A stretch of 64,000 nt of DNA from Roseiarcus sp963806935 (GCA_963806935.1 CAWEAT010000008.1:155770-219769), one strand, 5' to 3'; counted from the first letter of the stretch, positions 17,154 through 25,961 are shown. A program made the numbers and translations. The notes: a model not told the origin generated them from the sequence alone.

Positions 17154-18158
17154 ATGGCGAAAGTTCGCTGGGGCCTGATCGGAGCCACCGTGATCGGCCG
17201 GGAATGGATGATCGATGCGATCCGACAGGCGGGCGGCGACATCGTGGCCGTGATGAGCACGGATCCCGCGCGCGGCCGCGCCTACGCCAACGAGTTTGGC
17301 ATACCGAAGGCGGTCGGCAGCCTGCCGGAGCTGTTCTCCGCCGGCGTGGAGGCGGTCTACATCTCAACGACGAATGAGCGGCACCGGGCGGAAACGATCG
17401 CGGCGGCGGAGGCCGGCGTCCACGTCCTGTGCGAGAAGCCGCTCGCGACCAGCCTGGCGGACGCACGCGACATGGTCGCGGCCAGCAAGCGCGCAGGGAT
17501 CACGCTCGCGACCAACCATCACCTCAGGAACGGCGCGGTGGCGGGCGCGATGCGGACCATGATCGCCGCGGGGCGCATCGGCCGCCCGCTGATCGCACGG
17601 CTCGTTCACGCAGGCTATCTGCCGGAGCATCTGCATGGGTGGCGCCTGCGCGATCCGAAGGCGGGCGCAGGCGCGGTCCTCGATCTGACTGTGCATGACG
17701 CCGACCTCCTGCGCTTCATTCTTGGCGACGAGCCCGAATCTGTCGCGGCGTTTTCGCAGAACGGCGGTCTCGCCTCGAAGGGAATCGAAGACGCGGCGTT
17801 GACGCTCATCCGATTTCGCTCGGGCCTGCTTGCGCAGCTCTTTGACGGATTCACGACCCGCTACGCCGAGACCGGGATCGAGGTGCACGGCAGCGAAGGC
17901 TCGCTTGTCGCGCGCGACTGCATGGCGCAGACCCCGCGCGGGACCCTGACGCTGCGCAGCGCAGCCGGCGAAGAGGCGGTCGCGCTCGACCACCACAACT
18001 ACTATGTGTCAGGCGTTCGCGCGTTTCACGACGCCATGCGCGGCGTCGGCCGTCCGTCGTCGAGCGGGGAAGATGGACTGGTCTCGCTGGCGACGGCGTT
18101 CGCCGTTCTCGAAAGCGCGAGAGACGGCCAGGCGGTTGCCGTCCGGCTCGACGCATGA
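17154..18158 (+). CDS. Gfo/Idh/MocA-family oxidoreductase
   Basis: This 334-residue sugar dehydrogenase starts MAKVRWGLIGATVIG, a Rossmann NAD(P) site. CEKPLATS near residue 93 carries the catalytic lysine, and GAGAVLDLTVHDADLLRFI carries the active-site His/Asp region. It presumably oxidises the imported sugar or polyol. ATG 17154 has a GGAGG site; a GTG at 17142 would add four residues. It lies between the ABM and VOC genes in the LacI-controlled operon. Confidence 0.9.
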   Translation: MAKVRWGLIGATVIGREWMIDAIRQAGGDIVAVMSTDPARGRAYANEFGIPKAVGSLPELFSAGVEAVYISTTNERHRAETIAAAEAGVHVLCEKPLATSLADARDMVAASKRAGITLATNHHLRNGAVAGAMRTMIAAGRIGRPLIARLVHAGYLPEHLHGWRLRDPKAGAGAVLDLTVHDADLLRFILGDEPESVAAFSQNGGLASKGIEDAALTLIRFRSGLLAQLFDGFTTRYAETGIEVHGSEGSLVARDCMAQTPRGTLTLRSAAGEEAVALDHHNYYVSGVRAFHDAMRGVGRPSSSGEDGLVSLATAFAVLESARDGQAVAVRLDA

Positions 18159-18255
18159 GAGGCGCGGCCCGCGAGAGTGCGACTTTGCCCTTCCCGGGCC
18201 CGAATTCCCCGAGCCGCGGAAAGGGCCCGCAACCGATGTCATGGAGACGAAGGCG

Positions 18256-18783
18256 ATGACCAACGAGGAACTGCGGACGCTGAACAAGACCCGGCGCATC
18301 CAGCAGATCGCCTGGCTCACCCGCGATCTCGAGAAATCGATGCAGCAGTGGATCGACGTGCTGAAGATCGGACCCTGGCGCGTGTTCCGGTTCACCGACA
18401 AGACCGTCAAGAACCTCAAGGTCGGCGGCAGGCTCGTCGAGGAGCCGTTCGAATTCCGGATCGCGATCACCCATGTCGGCGACATGGAAATCGAACTCAT
18501 CCAGCCTGTGCGCGGGCCGATGATCTACCAGGAGTATCTCGACAGGCGCGGCGAGGGCCTGCACCACATCAAGGAGAAGCTTCCCGACGATAAACTGCCG
18601 ACCGCGGTGGCCGATTACGAGAAACAGGGCATTGCGGTCACGCAGACCGGTCAGTTCGTGGCCGACTTCCACTTCTATCTGGACACCGAACCGCGCCTCG
18701 ACTTTATCTACGAACTGGGCAACTGCCCCTATCAGGATCTGCCGCCCGACATGGTCTCGATCTATCCGCCAGAAGCCGCCTGA
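18256..18783 (+). CDS. VOC-family (glyoxalase/dioxygenase-like) protein
   Basis: This 175-residue protein has a vicinal oxygen chelate fold. The opening RRIQQIAWLTRDLEKSMQQW carries a possible N-terminal metal region, GDMEIELIQPVRG follows, then EGLHHIKEKL (His), and FHFYLDTEPRLDFIYEL supplies the late Glu. The family includes isomerases, epimerases and dioxygenases. It is the last gene of the importer operon, so a late step in catabolism of the imported compound is inferred. ATG 18256 is preferred because GGAG lies 9 bases upstream; ATG 18241 would add five residues. Confidence 0.82.
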   Translation: MTNEELRTLNKTRRIQQIAWLTRDLEKSMQQWIDVLKIGPWRVFRFTDKTVKNLKVGGRLVEEPFEFRIAITHVGDMEIELIQPVRGPMIYQEYLDRRGEGLHHIKEKLPDDKLPTAVADYEKQGIAVTQTGQFVADFHFYLDTEPRLDFIYELGNCPYQDLPPDMVSIYPPEAA

Positions 18784-19162
18784 CGGCCTCGCTAGGAAGG
18801 GATGCCCCAATAATCGGCCCGCCGGCGCGGACTGGTTATCGCAAATGCGGCGTTCACTACCTCCTCAAGGATTTCCACGCCCGCGCCTTCATGGCCCTGT
18901 GCTAGCCACTTCTGGGCGTACATCGCGCTCGCCGCTGCCGGGCTTGTCCCGGCCAACCACGTGTTTCGCCCCATCAAACGCCCTGCAAGGCGTGCGGCGA
19001 GGCTCGCGGCAGCGGCGCGGCACAGACGGCCGGACAAACCCGCCATCACGGCTGGACGAGCCAGGCGTCCGACCCCAACCGGCCGGCCTCCTCGAGCAGG
19101 AACTTCGCGTCGCGCGAGCCTCCGGCGCCGCGCGCCGCCGCGTCCCTCGACGGCACTTCAGC
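18784..19162. other. Intergenic region after the importer operon
   Basis: No gene is supported in these 379 bases. A GCCGGG/CCCGGC hairpin with a CTTGT loop lies at 18937-18953. A 36-codon minus-strand frame just beyond the DUF1330 stop ends SDAWLVQP and looks mildly protein-like, but it has no ribosome binding site and no recognised family. Confidence 0.45.
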
Positions 19163-19555
19163 TCAATTGCCCTCGATCGCGACAACGTGGAAGGTGGCGT
19201 ATTTGCTGCCAACATCCGCCTGGAGCGGACCCATTTTCGCAAAGAACGCCTTGACCGCCTCCATATCGGGGAACTGAATGAGAGTTACACCCTCGGGCGG
19301 CGCGGGACCGTTCAAGCCAACGACGTTAGGGTAATCACCGTGGAGGGAGTCGGCGAGGTACTTGCCGCCGCTTTCTTTTATGTTGGCTAGCGCCGGGGCG
19401 GCAAAATTACCGAAGTAGCCGACCCTATCTTTGATATCGACTTCGGCCCAGACAAATGCCGGTGGCTTGGCCTGCGCGTGCAAGATGCTTGACGCGCCAA
19501 CGCCAAGAACAAAGCTGCCAATGACAGCTGCGCCAATTTCATATCTGGATTTCAT
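19163..19555 (-). CDS. DUF1330 domain protein with signal peptide
   Basis: This 130-residue protein has an N-terminal signal peptide (VIGSFVLGVGASSILHAQA, residues 11-29) followed by a DUF1330 ferredoxin-like domain (FVWAEVDIKDRVGYFGNF, LIQFPDMEAVKAFF). The family function is unknown. Export makes this a periplasmic version. It lies 99 bases downstream of an AraC gene on the same strand. Confidence 0.85.
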   Translation of the reverse strand: MKSRYEIGAAVIGSFVLGVGASSILHAQAKPPAFVWAEVDIKDRVGYFGNFAAPALANIKESGGKYLADSLHGDYPNVVGLNGPAPPEGVTLIQFPDMEAVKAFFAKMGPLQADVGSKYATFHVVAIEGN

Positions 19556-19654
19556 TGTCGCTTTCCTCCGTAATGGATCAAATCCAATGCTTCATGCTCG
19601 CGCTCTGACGGAGGAACCATGCGCGAGAGTTGGCGGAAGCGATTGTAATTTTGG

Positions 19655-20461
19655 TCATTGAGCGGGAAAACGCGTGTTGTCCCAATCGCCGACGAGGCCG
19701 CTTGGGAGCACGCCGGCAAAAGCGCGGCATTCGCCGATAAAATGGGCCTGATCGAAATACCCAAGTTCATGGACAATATCCGTCCATGATCTGTCCGGGG
19801 CGATGTGGTGAGCGGCCATGGCGGCGTCGAACCGGATCGTTCGCGCAAACAGCTTTGGCGTCATTCCGACTTCCGACGCGAAGCGGCGCTGAAACTGGCT
19901 CGCGCTCAGATCCGATCTCCGAACGAGGCTATCGATCCGCAAACAGCCCCGCGCGGCCATCAACAGACGGGATGTGCGCTCGATCGCGACGTCGGGTTCG
20001 CGCTTCTCCATCATCATTGCGACCCAACGTTCGACCGAAGCGACACGGGAAGGAAAGTCCGGCGCCAGGCGTACGGAGTCCTCCAGGGCCAATGCAGATC
20101 TGCCGAGAACATCCGAAGGCGCGGCGGCGTCGTTGACCAGCGACGCCATATTGATCCCGACCAATCGGTTCAGGCCGGTCGGGTGAAACAGGATGTTGAA
20201 AACATGAACCCGGCCCAACTCATAAATCCGGGCGCGCTGATAGGTCTGCGGACCGGATATATATGTTCGCGGTGAGACGCTTACCGGGCCATTGTCGTGA
20301 CTTACCCGATATGGCTCAGCCAGATGGAACTGGAGCATCTGGTGAGGTCGCGCAGCGACCGGCCAGGAACGTGGGCTTGGTCCCCAGTCCACGCGTATCT
20401 CCAGGAACGCGCGAACGACGCTTCGAAGCTCTGGATGCGGCAATGCTCGCTTGACGTCCAT
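19655..20461 (-). CDS. AraC-family transcriptional regulator
   Basis: This 268-residue regulator has an N-terminal ligand-binding domain (residues 1-150) and a C-terminal pair of AraC helix-turn-helix motifs (LVRRSDLSASQFQRRFASEVGM, then WTDIVHELGYFDQAHFIGE). The conserved GY-x-DQAHF element is present. It lies directly upstream of the DUF1330 gene on the same strand, which is a candidate target. The effector is unknown. Confidence 0.9.
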   Translation of the reverse strand: MDVKRALPHPELRSVVRAFLEIRVDWGPSPRSWPVAARPHQMLQFHLAEPYRVSHDNGPVSVSPRTYISGPQTYQRARIYELGRVHVFNILFHPTGLNRLVGINMASLVNDAAAPSDVLGRSALALEDSVRLAPDFPSRVASVERWVAMMMEKREPDVAIERTSRLLMAARGCLRIDSLVRRSDLSASQFQRRFASEVGMTPKLFARTIRFDAAMAAHHIAPDRSWTDIVHELGYFDQAHFIGECRAFAGVLPSGLVGDWDNTRFPAQ

Positions 20462-20672
20462 ACCGGCCCCTCGAACGAGAGAGCTTGGCTTTCGCCGCTA
20501 CCGGCGACAATTTTTTCATCGCGACATTTCGACGCGACAGAGGAATGTCGTCGCTATCTGCTTAAACCCTTCCGTCGCGCAATACAAATCTTGAGGCGGC
20601 TGCGTTTGCCCTGCCCATAACGGCTCGCCATCGCGTCCACGAACGAAGATGGCAGCCCATAACGCGCGCGCT

Positions 20673-21854
20673 CTACACCCGGAAGTGCTTCGACAGCTTG
20701 AGCCCCTGGTGCTGGTAGTTCGAGCTCGCGTCGGAGCCGTAGAGTTCGTCCGCCGCGCCGGCGAGCTTTTCGTAGACGAGGCGGCCGACCGGCTGGGCGT
20801 CCTCGAGCAGGAACGGCACATCGCGCGAGCGCACCTCGAGGACCGCGCGCGCAGACGGGCGCCCGTCGGCGCCCTGGCCGAAGCCCGGATCGAAGAAGCC
20901 CGCGTAGTGGACGCGAAACTCGCCGATCGCCGGGTCGATCGGCGCCATCTCGGCCGCGAGGTCGGCCGGGATCTGCACCTTCTCGCGGGACGCGAGGATA
21001 TAGAACTCGTCCGGATCGAGGATCAGCCGCCGGTCCTCGCGGGCGTGGATCGGCTCCCAGAAATCCGCCATGGCGTAGCCGCGCAGACGGCTGACGTCGA
21101 TGACGTCGCTGTTCTTGATCGCGCGATAGCCGACGATGCTCTCACCGAGGCCGCCGAGATCGATCCTCAGCACCACGCCCTCGCGCAAGTCGAGCTCGCC
21201 GTCGACGAGCGGGCTTGAGAGATGCCGCTTGCGAACCTCGGCGTCGTCGAGGGTGAACGTGTGCCTGTCGCGCTGCTGCGGGTGGCGGCTGCGGAACCGG
21301 ACCTGGCTCAGTTTCGACCCCGCCTTGACCCGGACGCTGAAGCTGCGCGGCGAGATTTCGAGCCAAAGCTCGCCCTTGTAGTCGAGCGGCACGTCGTCAA
21401 ACGCCTCGGCGCCGTCGACGATGAGGCGGGTGAAGATGTCGAGCCGGCCGGTCGAGCTCTTCGGGTTTGCGGCGCCGGAAAGGTTGGGCCTGAGCTCGAG
21501 CCGCTCGATCAGCCGCGCGACATAGACGATGCCCTTCTCGAGCACCGCCCCTTTGCCGGCGAGCGACACCGGCTCGGCGTTGAGGCTTTTCAGGCGCTCG
21601 CGCACCGAGCATCCGCGTCCCGGAAGGAAGCTCGCGCGCACGCGATAGGCCTCCTTGCTGATCCTCAGGTCCAGGCTCGCCGGCTGGAGCTGCGCGGGCT
21701 CGATCTCCGTCTCGGCCCGGATCAGCTTGCGCCCGATCATGGCGCGGATCTTCTGCTTGCCGAACAGGCCGAACGGCGCCGAGAACAGCGCGTCGGCGAC
21801 GCCGGGCTCGGCGGCGTCGAGGATCACGGGAAGCGAGGATCGGGTCGGCGGCAA
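20673..21854 (-). CDS. dcd: 2'-Deoxycytidine 5'-triphosphate deaminase, long form
   Basis: This 393-residue protein is about twice the length of E. coli Dcd, the long form typical of Rhizobiales. Motifs are QPASLDLRI (57-65) and NPKSSTGRLD (130-139), the nucleotide-binding P-x-S-S-x-G-R signature. A second dUTPase-like half has DFWEPI and PDEFYILASREKV. It deaminates dCTP to dUTP, feeding dTMP synthesis. The start is a TTG at 21854 because the conserved N-terminus (SLPVILDAAEPGVAD) begins there. Confidence 0.92.
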   Translation of the reverse strand: MPPTRSSLPVILDAAEPGVADALFSAPFGLFGKQKIRAMIGRKLIRAETEIEPAQLQPASLDLRISKEAYRVRASFLPGRGCSVRERLKSLNAEPVSLAGKGAVLEKGIVYVARLIERLELRPNLSGAANPKSSTGRLDIFTRLIVDGAEAFDDVPLDYKGELWLEISPRSFSVRVKAGSKLSQVRFRSRHPQQRDRHTFTLDDAEVRKRHLSSPLVDGELDLREGVVLRIDLGGLGESIVGYRAIKNSDVIDVSRLRGYAMADFWEPIHAREDRRLILDPDEFYILASREKVQIPADLAAEMAPIDPAIGEFRVHYAGFFDPGFGQGADGRPSARAVLEVRSRDVPFLLEDAQPVGRLVYEKLAGAADELYGSDASSNYQHQGLKLSKHFRV

Positions 21855-21935
21855 CGAAAGGGCCTCGAAGGGCGGTTTCAGTTGTTAGCGCCGGGCCGTC
21901 CCGAAGCCAAGACTTGGCGTTAAATCGCATCCGGC

Positions 21936-22913
21936 TCAAGCGGCGGAAGTTCCGTCCGAGGTCAGTTCGCGCAGGCGGATTTCCGCCAGAGTGCTGAATT
22001 CGCCCTTCGGATATTTCTCCATGTACGCCTGGATCAGTGCGGGATTGGCGCTGTCGCGAACGGACTCCCAGAACGCCAGTTCGATTTCGCGGTCCTGCGG
22101 ATCGCGCATGCTCGCAGCGTCTTCCGCGATCGCCTCGAGGCGCGCCCGGGCAAGCGCGACGAAGCTGCCCTCGGGATATTGCTCGAGATAAGCCTCGTAC
22201 TCCTGGGCGCGAACGGAATTCTTGATTGAATCCCAGAACTCGATCTCGACCGATTGGCCGTCGGGGCCGGAGGGGACAGGAGCGCTTTCGGAAAGCGAGG
22301 GTATATCGTCCGAGGCCGTCGGTTCGTTCGCGGGCAGCTCCAGCTCCGGAGCCACAGAATCTCGTGGCGGCGCTTCCCCCTTGGCGCTGCCGAGGATGAT
22401 CCGGAAGACGCGAATAGGCTGCGCGATGTTCTTGACGCTTTGCTCGCCCAGGTCTTCGAAATCGTACGGCAGCTTCTTTGCAACGTGGTCATGGATCCCA
22501 CGGGAGATGCATACGCCGCCTGGCTCGGCCAGCCCTTCAAGCCGCGCTGCTATATTGACCCCATCGCCGAAGATATCTCCGTCCTTCACCATGACGTCGC
22601 CGACATTCACTCCGATGCGAAATTGCATCCGGCGATCCGCTTCAAAGGCGCCGTTCGACGCCGCAAGTTCGTTCTGGATGTCGATTGCGCACTGAACCGC
22701 GGCCAAGGCGCTGCCGAAAGCGGCGAGAATGCTGTCGCCGGCGGTGCCGCAAATTCTTCCTCCATGCTGGGAGATGAGACGGTCAGTGACCAGGCGAAAG
22801 GCCGACAAGGTCGCGAGCGTTCCTTCTTCGTCCACTCCCATCAGACGGCTATAGCCCGCAACATCCGCGGCAAGGATGGCGACGAGCCTTCGCTCGAGGG
22901 GAGGCGCTTCCAT
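21936..22913 (-). CDS. Class III adenylate/guanylate cyclase with two C-terminal repeats
   Basis: The cyclase domain (residues 1-175) has LAADVAGYSRLM with metal Asp17, GTAGDSILAAFGS with Asp60, and GDGVNIAARLEGLA, the typical rhizobial class III pattern. After a Pro/Ser-rich linker come two copies of a roughly 40-residue repeat (EIEFWDSIKNS and ELAFWESVRDS, each ending YPxGxFxxLAxxRL). No membrane segment is seen, so it is cytosolic. It probably makes cAMP; the repeat may mediate interaction. Confidence 0.88.
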   Translation of the reverse strand: MEAPPLERRLVAILAADVAGYSRLMGVDEEGTLATLSAFRLVTDRLISQHGGRICGTAGDSILAAFGSALAAVQCAIDIQNELAASNGAFEADRRMQFRIGVNVGDVMVKDGDIFGDGVNIAARLEGLAEPGGVCISRGIHDHVAKKLPYDFEDLGEQSVKNIAQPIRVFRIILGSAKGEAPPRDSVAPELELPANEPTASDDIPSLSESAPVPSGPDGQSVEIEFWDSIKNSVRAQEYEAYLEQYPEGSFVALARARLEAIAEDAASMRDPQDREIELAFWESVRDSANPALIQAYMEKYPKGEFSTLAEIRLRELTSDGTSAA

Positions 22914-23084
22914 GTGCTTTCCTTGATCACGCCCGGGGTGTCGGCGCCGTAGGCCCCCGACCGACTAAACGCGCTCGCGGGCGAAAAGTGGCCAAGAAAG
23001 AAGCGCGTCAAGCAAACCGGCCTCGACAAGGTGGGCCTACGGCCTTGACGCCAGGGCTTCGGCGCGGCTATGCAGGCCTCTGTT

Positions 23085-23140
23085 CGTGGTCATTTGAGCC
23101 GGTCGGCTTGCCGCCACGTTAAACATCGGGCTAAAAGATC
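23085..23140 (+). promoter_or_regulatory. SAM-II riboswitch upstream of metZ
   Basis: The segment holds the SAM-II (metA motif) consensus in order: CGTGG, ATTTGAGCCGG, TCGGCTTG, the pairing strand GCCACGTTAAA, and GCTAAAAG at the 3' end. GTGG and CCAC form the P1 stem, and the GCTAAA strand makes the pseudoknot. SAM-II RNAs mask the ribosome binding site when bound to S-adenosylmethionine. It lies 67 bases before metZ, so methionine feedback control is expected. Confidence 0.93.
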
Positions 23141-23207
23141 GGGGCTCCATGACAAACGGCCTCGTCTTTCAAGCCCGCGGGCGTTACGCCCGGAGAGGAC
23201 TTGAACG

Positions 23208-24437
23208 ATGACGAGCCCGCGCAAATCCCGCGATCCGAAAACGCTCCGGCCGGCGACGCAGCTGATCCACGGCGGCTCGCTCAGGTCGCGGTTCGAAGAG
23301 ACGTCGGAAGCGCTCTTCCTCACCCAGGGCTATCTCTACGACACGATGGAGCTGTCCGAAGCGCGCTTCAAGGGCGACGATCCGGGCTTCATCTATTCGC
23401 GCTTCGCCAATCCGACCGTTTCGATGTTCGAGCAGCGGATGGCGCTGCTCGAGGGCGCCGAGGCGGCGCGGGCGACGGCGAGCGGGATGGCCGCGGTCAC
23501 CGCCTCGCTCATGGGCCAGCTCAGGGCGGGCGACCACATCGTCGCCGCGCGGGCCTTGTTCGGCTCGTGCCTCTACGTGGTCGAGGACCTGCTGCCGCGG
23601 TTCGGCGTCGCCTCGACCTTGGTCGACGGCGCCGACCTCGACGCGTGGCGGGCGGCGGTGCGCCCGAACACCAAGACCGCGTTCCTCGAATCGCCGACCA
23701 ACCCGACGCTCGAGATCGTCGATATCGCCGCCGTCGCGGAAATCATGCATGCGCGCGGCGCGACGCTCGTGGTCGACAACGTGTTCGCAACGCCGCTCCT
23801 GCAGCATCCGTTGAAGCTCGGCGCCGACTGCGTCGTCTATTCGGCGACCAAGCACATCGACGGTCAGGGCCGCGTGCTCGGCGGCGTGATCCTGGGAAGC
23901 GAGAAGTTCATCGCCGACCATATTCACAATCTCCTGCGCCAGACCGGCCCGTGTCTCTCGCCGTTCAACGCCTGGACGCTCTTGAAGTCGCTCGAGACGC
24001 TGACGGTGCGCGTCTCGGCTCAGACCCGCAACGCCGCGAGGATCGCCGACTTCCTCAGCGGCCATCCCGCCGTCAAGCGCACGCTCTATCCCGGCCGCGA
24101 CGACCACCCGCAGGCGGCTCTCGCAAGGCGGCAGATGGAGGGCGGCGGCACGATCGTGGCGTTTGAGGTCGCCGGCGGCAAGGCGGCGGCGTTCCGGGTC
24201 GCCAACGCGCTCACCATCATCGGCATCTCGAACAATCTCGGCGACGCCAAGAGCCTCATCACCCATCCGGAAACGACGACCCACCAGCGGCTCAAGCCCG
24301 AGCAGCGCGCGGCGCTCGGCATCGCGCCGGGCCTGCTCAGATTGTCGGTCGGCCTCGAGGACGCCGACGACCTGATCGAGGATCTGGCGCAGGCGCTCGA
24401 CAAGGCGTCGCTCACGCGCCGCCACGCCGCGGAATAG
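23208..24437 (+). CDS. metZ: O-succinylhomoserine sulfhydrylase
   Basis: This 409-residue PLP enzyme belongs to the Cys/Met metabolism family. The Schiff-base lysine is Lys215 in YSATKHIDGQGRVLGG; FIYSRFANPT (61-70) and AFLESPTNPTLEIVDI are also conserved. It makes homocysteine from O-succinylhomoserine and sulfide. The GQGRV sequence after the lysine and the SAM-II leader favour MetZ over a cystathionine synthase. An AGAGGA site precedes the ATG. A block of hairpins follows its stop. Confidence 0.94.
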   Translation: MTSPRKSRDPKTLRPATQLIHGGSLRSRFEETSEALFLTQGYLYDTMELSEARFKGDDPGFIYSRFANPTVSMFEQRMALLEGAEAARATASGMAAVTASLMGQLRAGDHIVAARALFGSCLYVVEDLLPRFGVASTLVDGADLDAWRAAVRPNTKTAFLESPTNPTLEIVDIAAVAEIMHARGATLVVDNVFATPLLQHPLKLGADCVVYSATKHIDGQGRVLGGVILGSEKFIADHIHNLLRQTGPCLSPFNAWTLLKSLETLTVRVSAQTRNAARIADFLSGHPAVKRTLYPGRDDHPQAALARRQMEGGGTIVAFEVAGGKAAAFRVANALTIIGISNNLGDAKSLITHPETTTHQRLKPEQRAALGIAPGLLRLSVGLEDADDLIEDLAQALDKASLTRRHAAE

Positions 24438-24594
24438 GGTTCTGCTGTGGGGCCGGGTCGCTGACCCGGCCGGGCGGATCAGGTTCTGCCTGTGGGGCCG
24501 GGTCGCTGACCCGGCCGGGGCGGGATCAGGTTCTGGCTGTAGGGCCGGGTCGCTGACCCGGCCGGGGCGGGATCAGCGATCCCGCCCTACAGGT
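24438..24594. repeat. Three tandem hairpin repeats between metZ and yidB
   Basis: Three tandem copies of a 44-50 base unit each contain the perfect hairpin GGCCGGGTC-gct-GACCCGGCC (first at 24451-24471). The last copy adds GGGCGGGATC-AGC-GATCCCGCCC (24565-24587) and is enclosed by CTGTAGGGC (24537-24545) and GCCCTACAG (24584-24592). The block fills the whole gap between two convergent genes, so it probably acts as a bidirectional terminator or REP-like element. Confidence 0.8.
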
Positions 24595-25062
24595 TCACTT
24601 CTCGAGATCGGCCAGCGTCGGCATACGGCCGTTCGGCGTCAGGTGATTGATGATCTGCGGCAGCACAACAGCGAGCTGGTTCAAAAGCTCCTGCTGGCTC
24701 ATCCCGGTGCGCTGCGACAGTTCGTTGAGCACATTCTGGCCCAAGGCGCCGCCGAGCTGTCCGGGCTGAATGGGCTGGTTCTGACCGGGGCCGACCCAGG
24801 AATTGACTTGCGGCGCGGCGCCGCCGGCTGTGAGCTTGCCGATGAGATCGGAAAGACCGCCCATGACGCTGCCCGCCGGCGGATTGACCGGCAGCGACGG
24901 CGGGGGCGGAGGCGCGACGCGTCCAGGCGCAGGCGCCGGGGATGGCGCCGAGCCACCGCCGAACATCTTGCCAAGGATCAACGCGCCCACGGCGACCGCA
25001 ATCGGGGTCGCCAGGTTGCCGCCCGGCACGGCATTCTTCATTGCATCGTCAAACGCGCCCAT
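24595..25062 (-). CDS. YidB/DUF937 family protein
   Basis: This 155-residue protein starts MGAFDDAMKNAVPGG, with a short hydrophobic stretch (ATPIAVAVGALILGKMFGG), a proline-rich linker (about 40-62), and the DUF937 helical domain containing NVLNELSQRTGMSQQELL and LPQIINHLTPNG. The family is of unknown function and resembles E. coli YidB. The ATG at 25062 follows a GGAGG site. The gene is convergent with metZ. Confidence 0.85.
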   Translation of the reverse strand: MGAFDDAMKNAVPGGNLATPIAVAVGALILGKMFGGGSAPSPAPAPGRVAPPPPPSLPVNPPAGSVMGGLSDLIGKLTAGGAAPQVNSWVGPGQNQPIQPGQLGGALGQNVLNELSQRTGMSQQELLNQLAVVLPQIINHLTPNGRMPTLADLEK

Positions 25063-25230
25063 TGCTGTCTCCTCCAAAGGGATAAGGCCAAGTCAAAAAA
25101 CGCGGCCCTGCCGTCATTAGGCCGGCGCCGCTTGGCAAAGATGTGACAGCCCAGAGTACCGCCTTGCGTTTTCCCCGTCCATACCGCACATTCGCAAGGG
25201 GCCGATCAGCGGCGCGCGGGAGGGTTCGAC

Positions 25231-25482
25231 ATGGGCATTATCAGCTGGATTATTCTTGGGCTGATCGCCGGGTTCATCGCCAGCAAGATCGTCAACAAGA
25301 CCGGCTCGGGCATGCTGATGGACATCGCGCTCGGCGTCATCGGCGCAATCGTCGGCGGATTCCTGGCCAGCTTTTTCGGCATCGGCGGCGTCACCGGAGT
25401 GAACATCGGCAGCATCATCATCGCGGTGATCGGGGCCGTCGTGGTGCTGCTCGTCTACCGCGCCGTGGCCTCACGCGCCTGA
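25231..25482 (+). CDS. GlsB/YeaQ/YmgE family stress-response membrane protein
   Basis: This 83-residue protein has three hydrophobic helices rich in glycine and follows the transglycosylase-associated protein pattern (ISWIILGLIAGFIASKIV, LGVIGAIVGGFLASFF, IIIAVIGAVVVLLVYR). It sits in the inner membrane; family members are induced by stress but have no defined activity. It starts behind GGGAGG. Its last 12 bases overlap the 3' end of moaE on the other strand. Confidence 0.92.
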   Translation: MGIISWIILGLIAGFIASKIVNKTGSGMLMDIALGVIGAIVGGFLASFFGIGGVTGVNIGSIIIAVIGAVVVLLVYRAVASRA

Positions 25483-25956
25483 CGCCGGCTTGAGGCGGCC
25501 GGCGCCGCTCCAGCGCGCCGCCGACCGCTCGTCATCCCCCTTGGCGGCGACCCAGCCCTCGACAGCGCCGTCGACATTGATGGCGCGCTTCCAGAACGGC
25601 GCGCGGGTCTTGAGGTAATCCATCAGCATTTCGGCAGCCGCGAACGCCGCGCCGCGATGCGCCGCCGCAACCGCGACAAGGACGATCCGCTCGCCCGGCG
25701 CGATCCGCCCGTAGCGGTGAACGACCGTCACCCCGAGAAGCGGCCAGCGCGCCTCCGCTTCGTGCGCCGCGCGGGCGATCTCCTCCTCCGCCATGCCCGG
25801 ATAATGCTCGAGCTCGAGCGCTGCGAGCCGTCCGCCCTCGTCGCGGCAGTAGCCGACGAAGCTCGCGACCGCCCCGACGTCCGTTCGGCCGCGGGCGAGC
25901 GCTTCGGCCTCCGCGCCGGGGTCGAAATCGTCGCGCTGGACGCGGACGGTCGCCAT
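25471..25956 (-). CDS. moaE: Molybdopterin synthase catalytic subunit MoaE
   Basis: This 161-residue protein has the MoaE signature: DVGAVASFVGYCRD, LELEHYPGMAEEEI, VVHRYGRIAPGE, and the active-site region KTRAPFWKRAINVDG. With MoaD it converts cyclic pyranopterin monophosphate to molybdopterin. moaD lies 5 bases upstream on the same strand and pgsA before that, a conserved alphaproteobacterial order. The molybdenum enzyme at 38176-39390 is a possible user of the cofactor. Confidence 0.94.
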   Translation of the reverse strand: MATVRVQRDDFDPGAEAEALARGRTDVGAVASFVGYCRDEGGRLAALELEHYPGMAEEEIARAAHEAEARWPLLGVTVVHRYGRIAPGERIVLVAVAAAHRGAAFAAAEMLMDYLKTRAPFWKRAINVDGAVEGWVAAKGDDERSAARWSGAGRLKPASGA

Positions 25957-25961
25957 CGGCG

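Noticed and set aside
19050..19160. 36-codon minus-strand frame after the DUF1330 gene, ending SDAWLVQP
   Set aside because: Reads like protein (SRDAKFLLEEAG) but is short, has no start signal and no recognised family; could be a gene remnant.
22914..23084. Possible gene between the cyclase and the SAM-II riboswitch
   Set aside because: Only a 62-codon Arg/Ser-rich minus-strand frame without a ribosome binding site.
24438..24594. Tandem repeats considered as a CRISPR array
   Set aside because: The units are directly adjacent with no unique spacers and each is a self-complementary hairpin.
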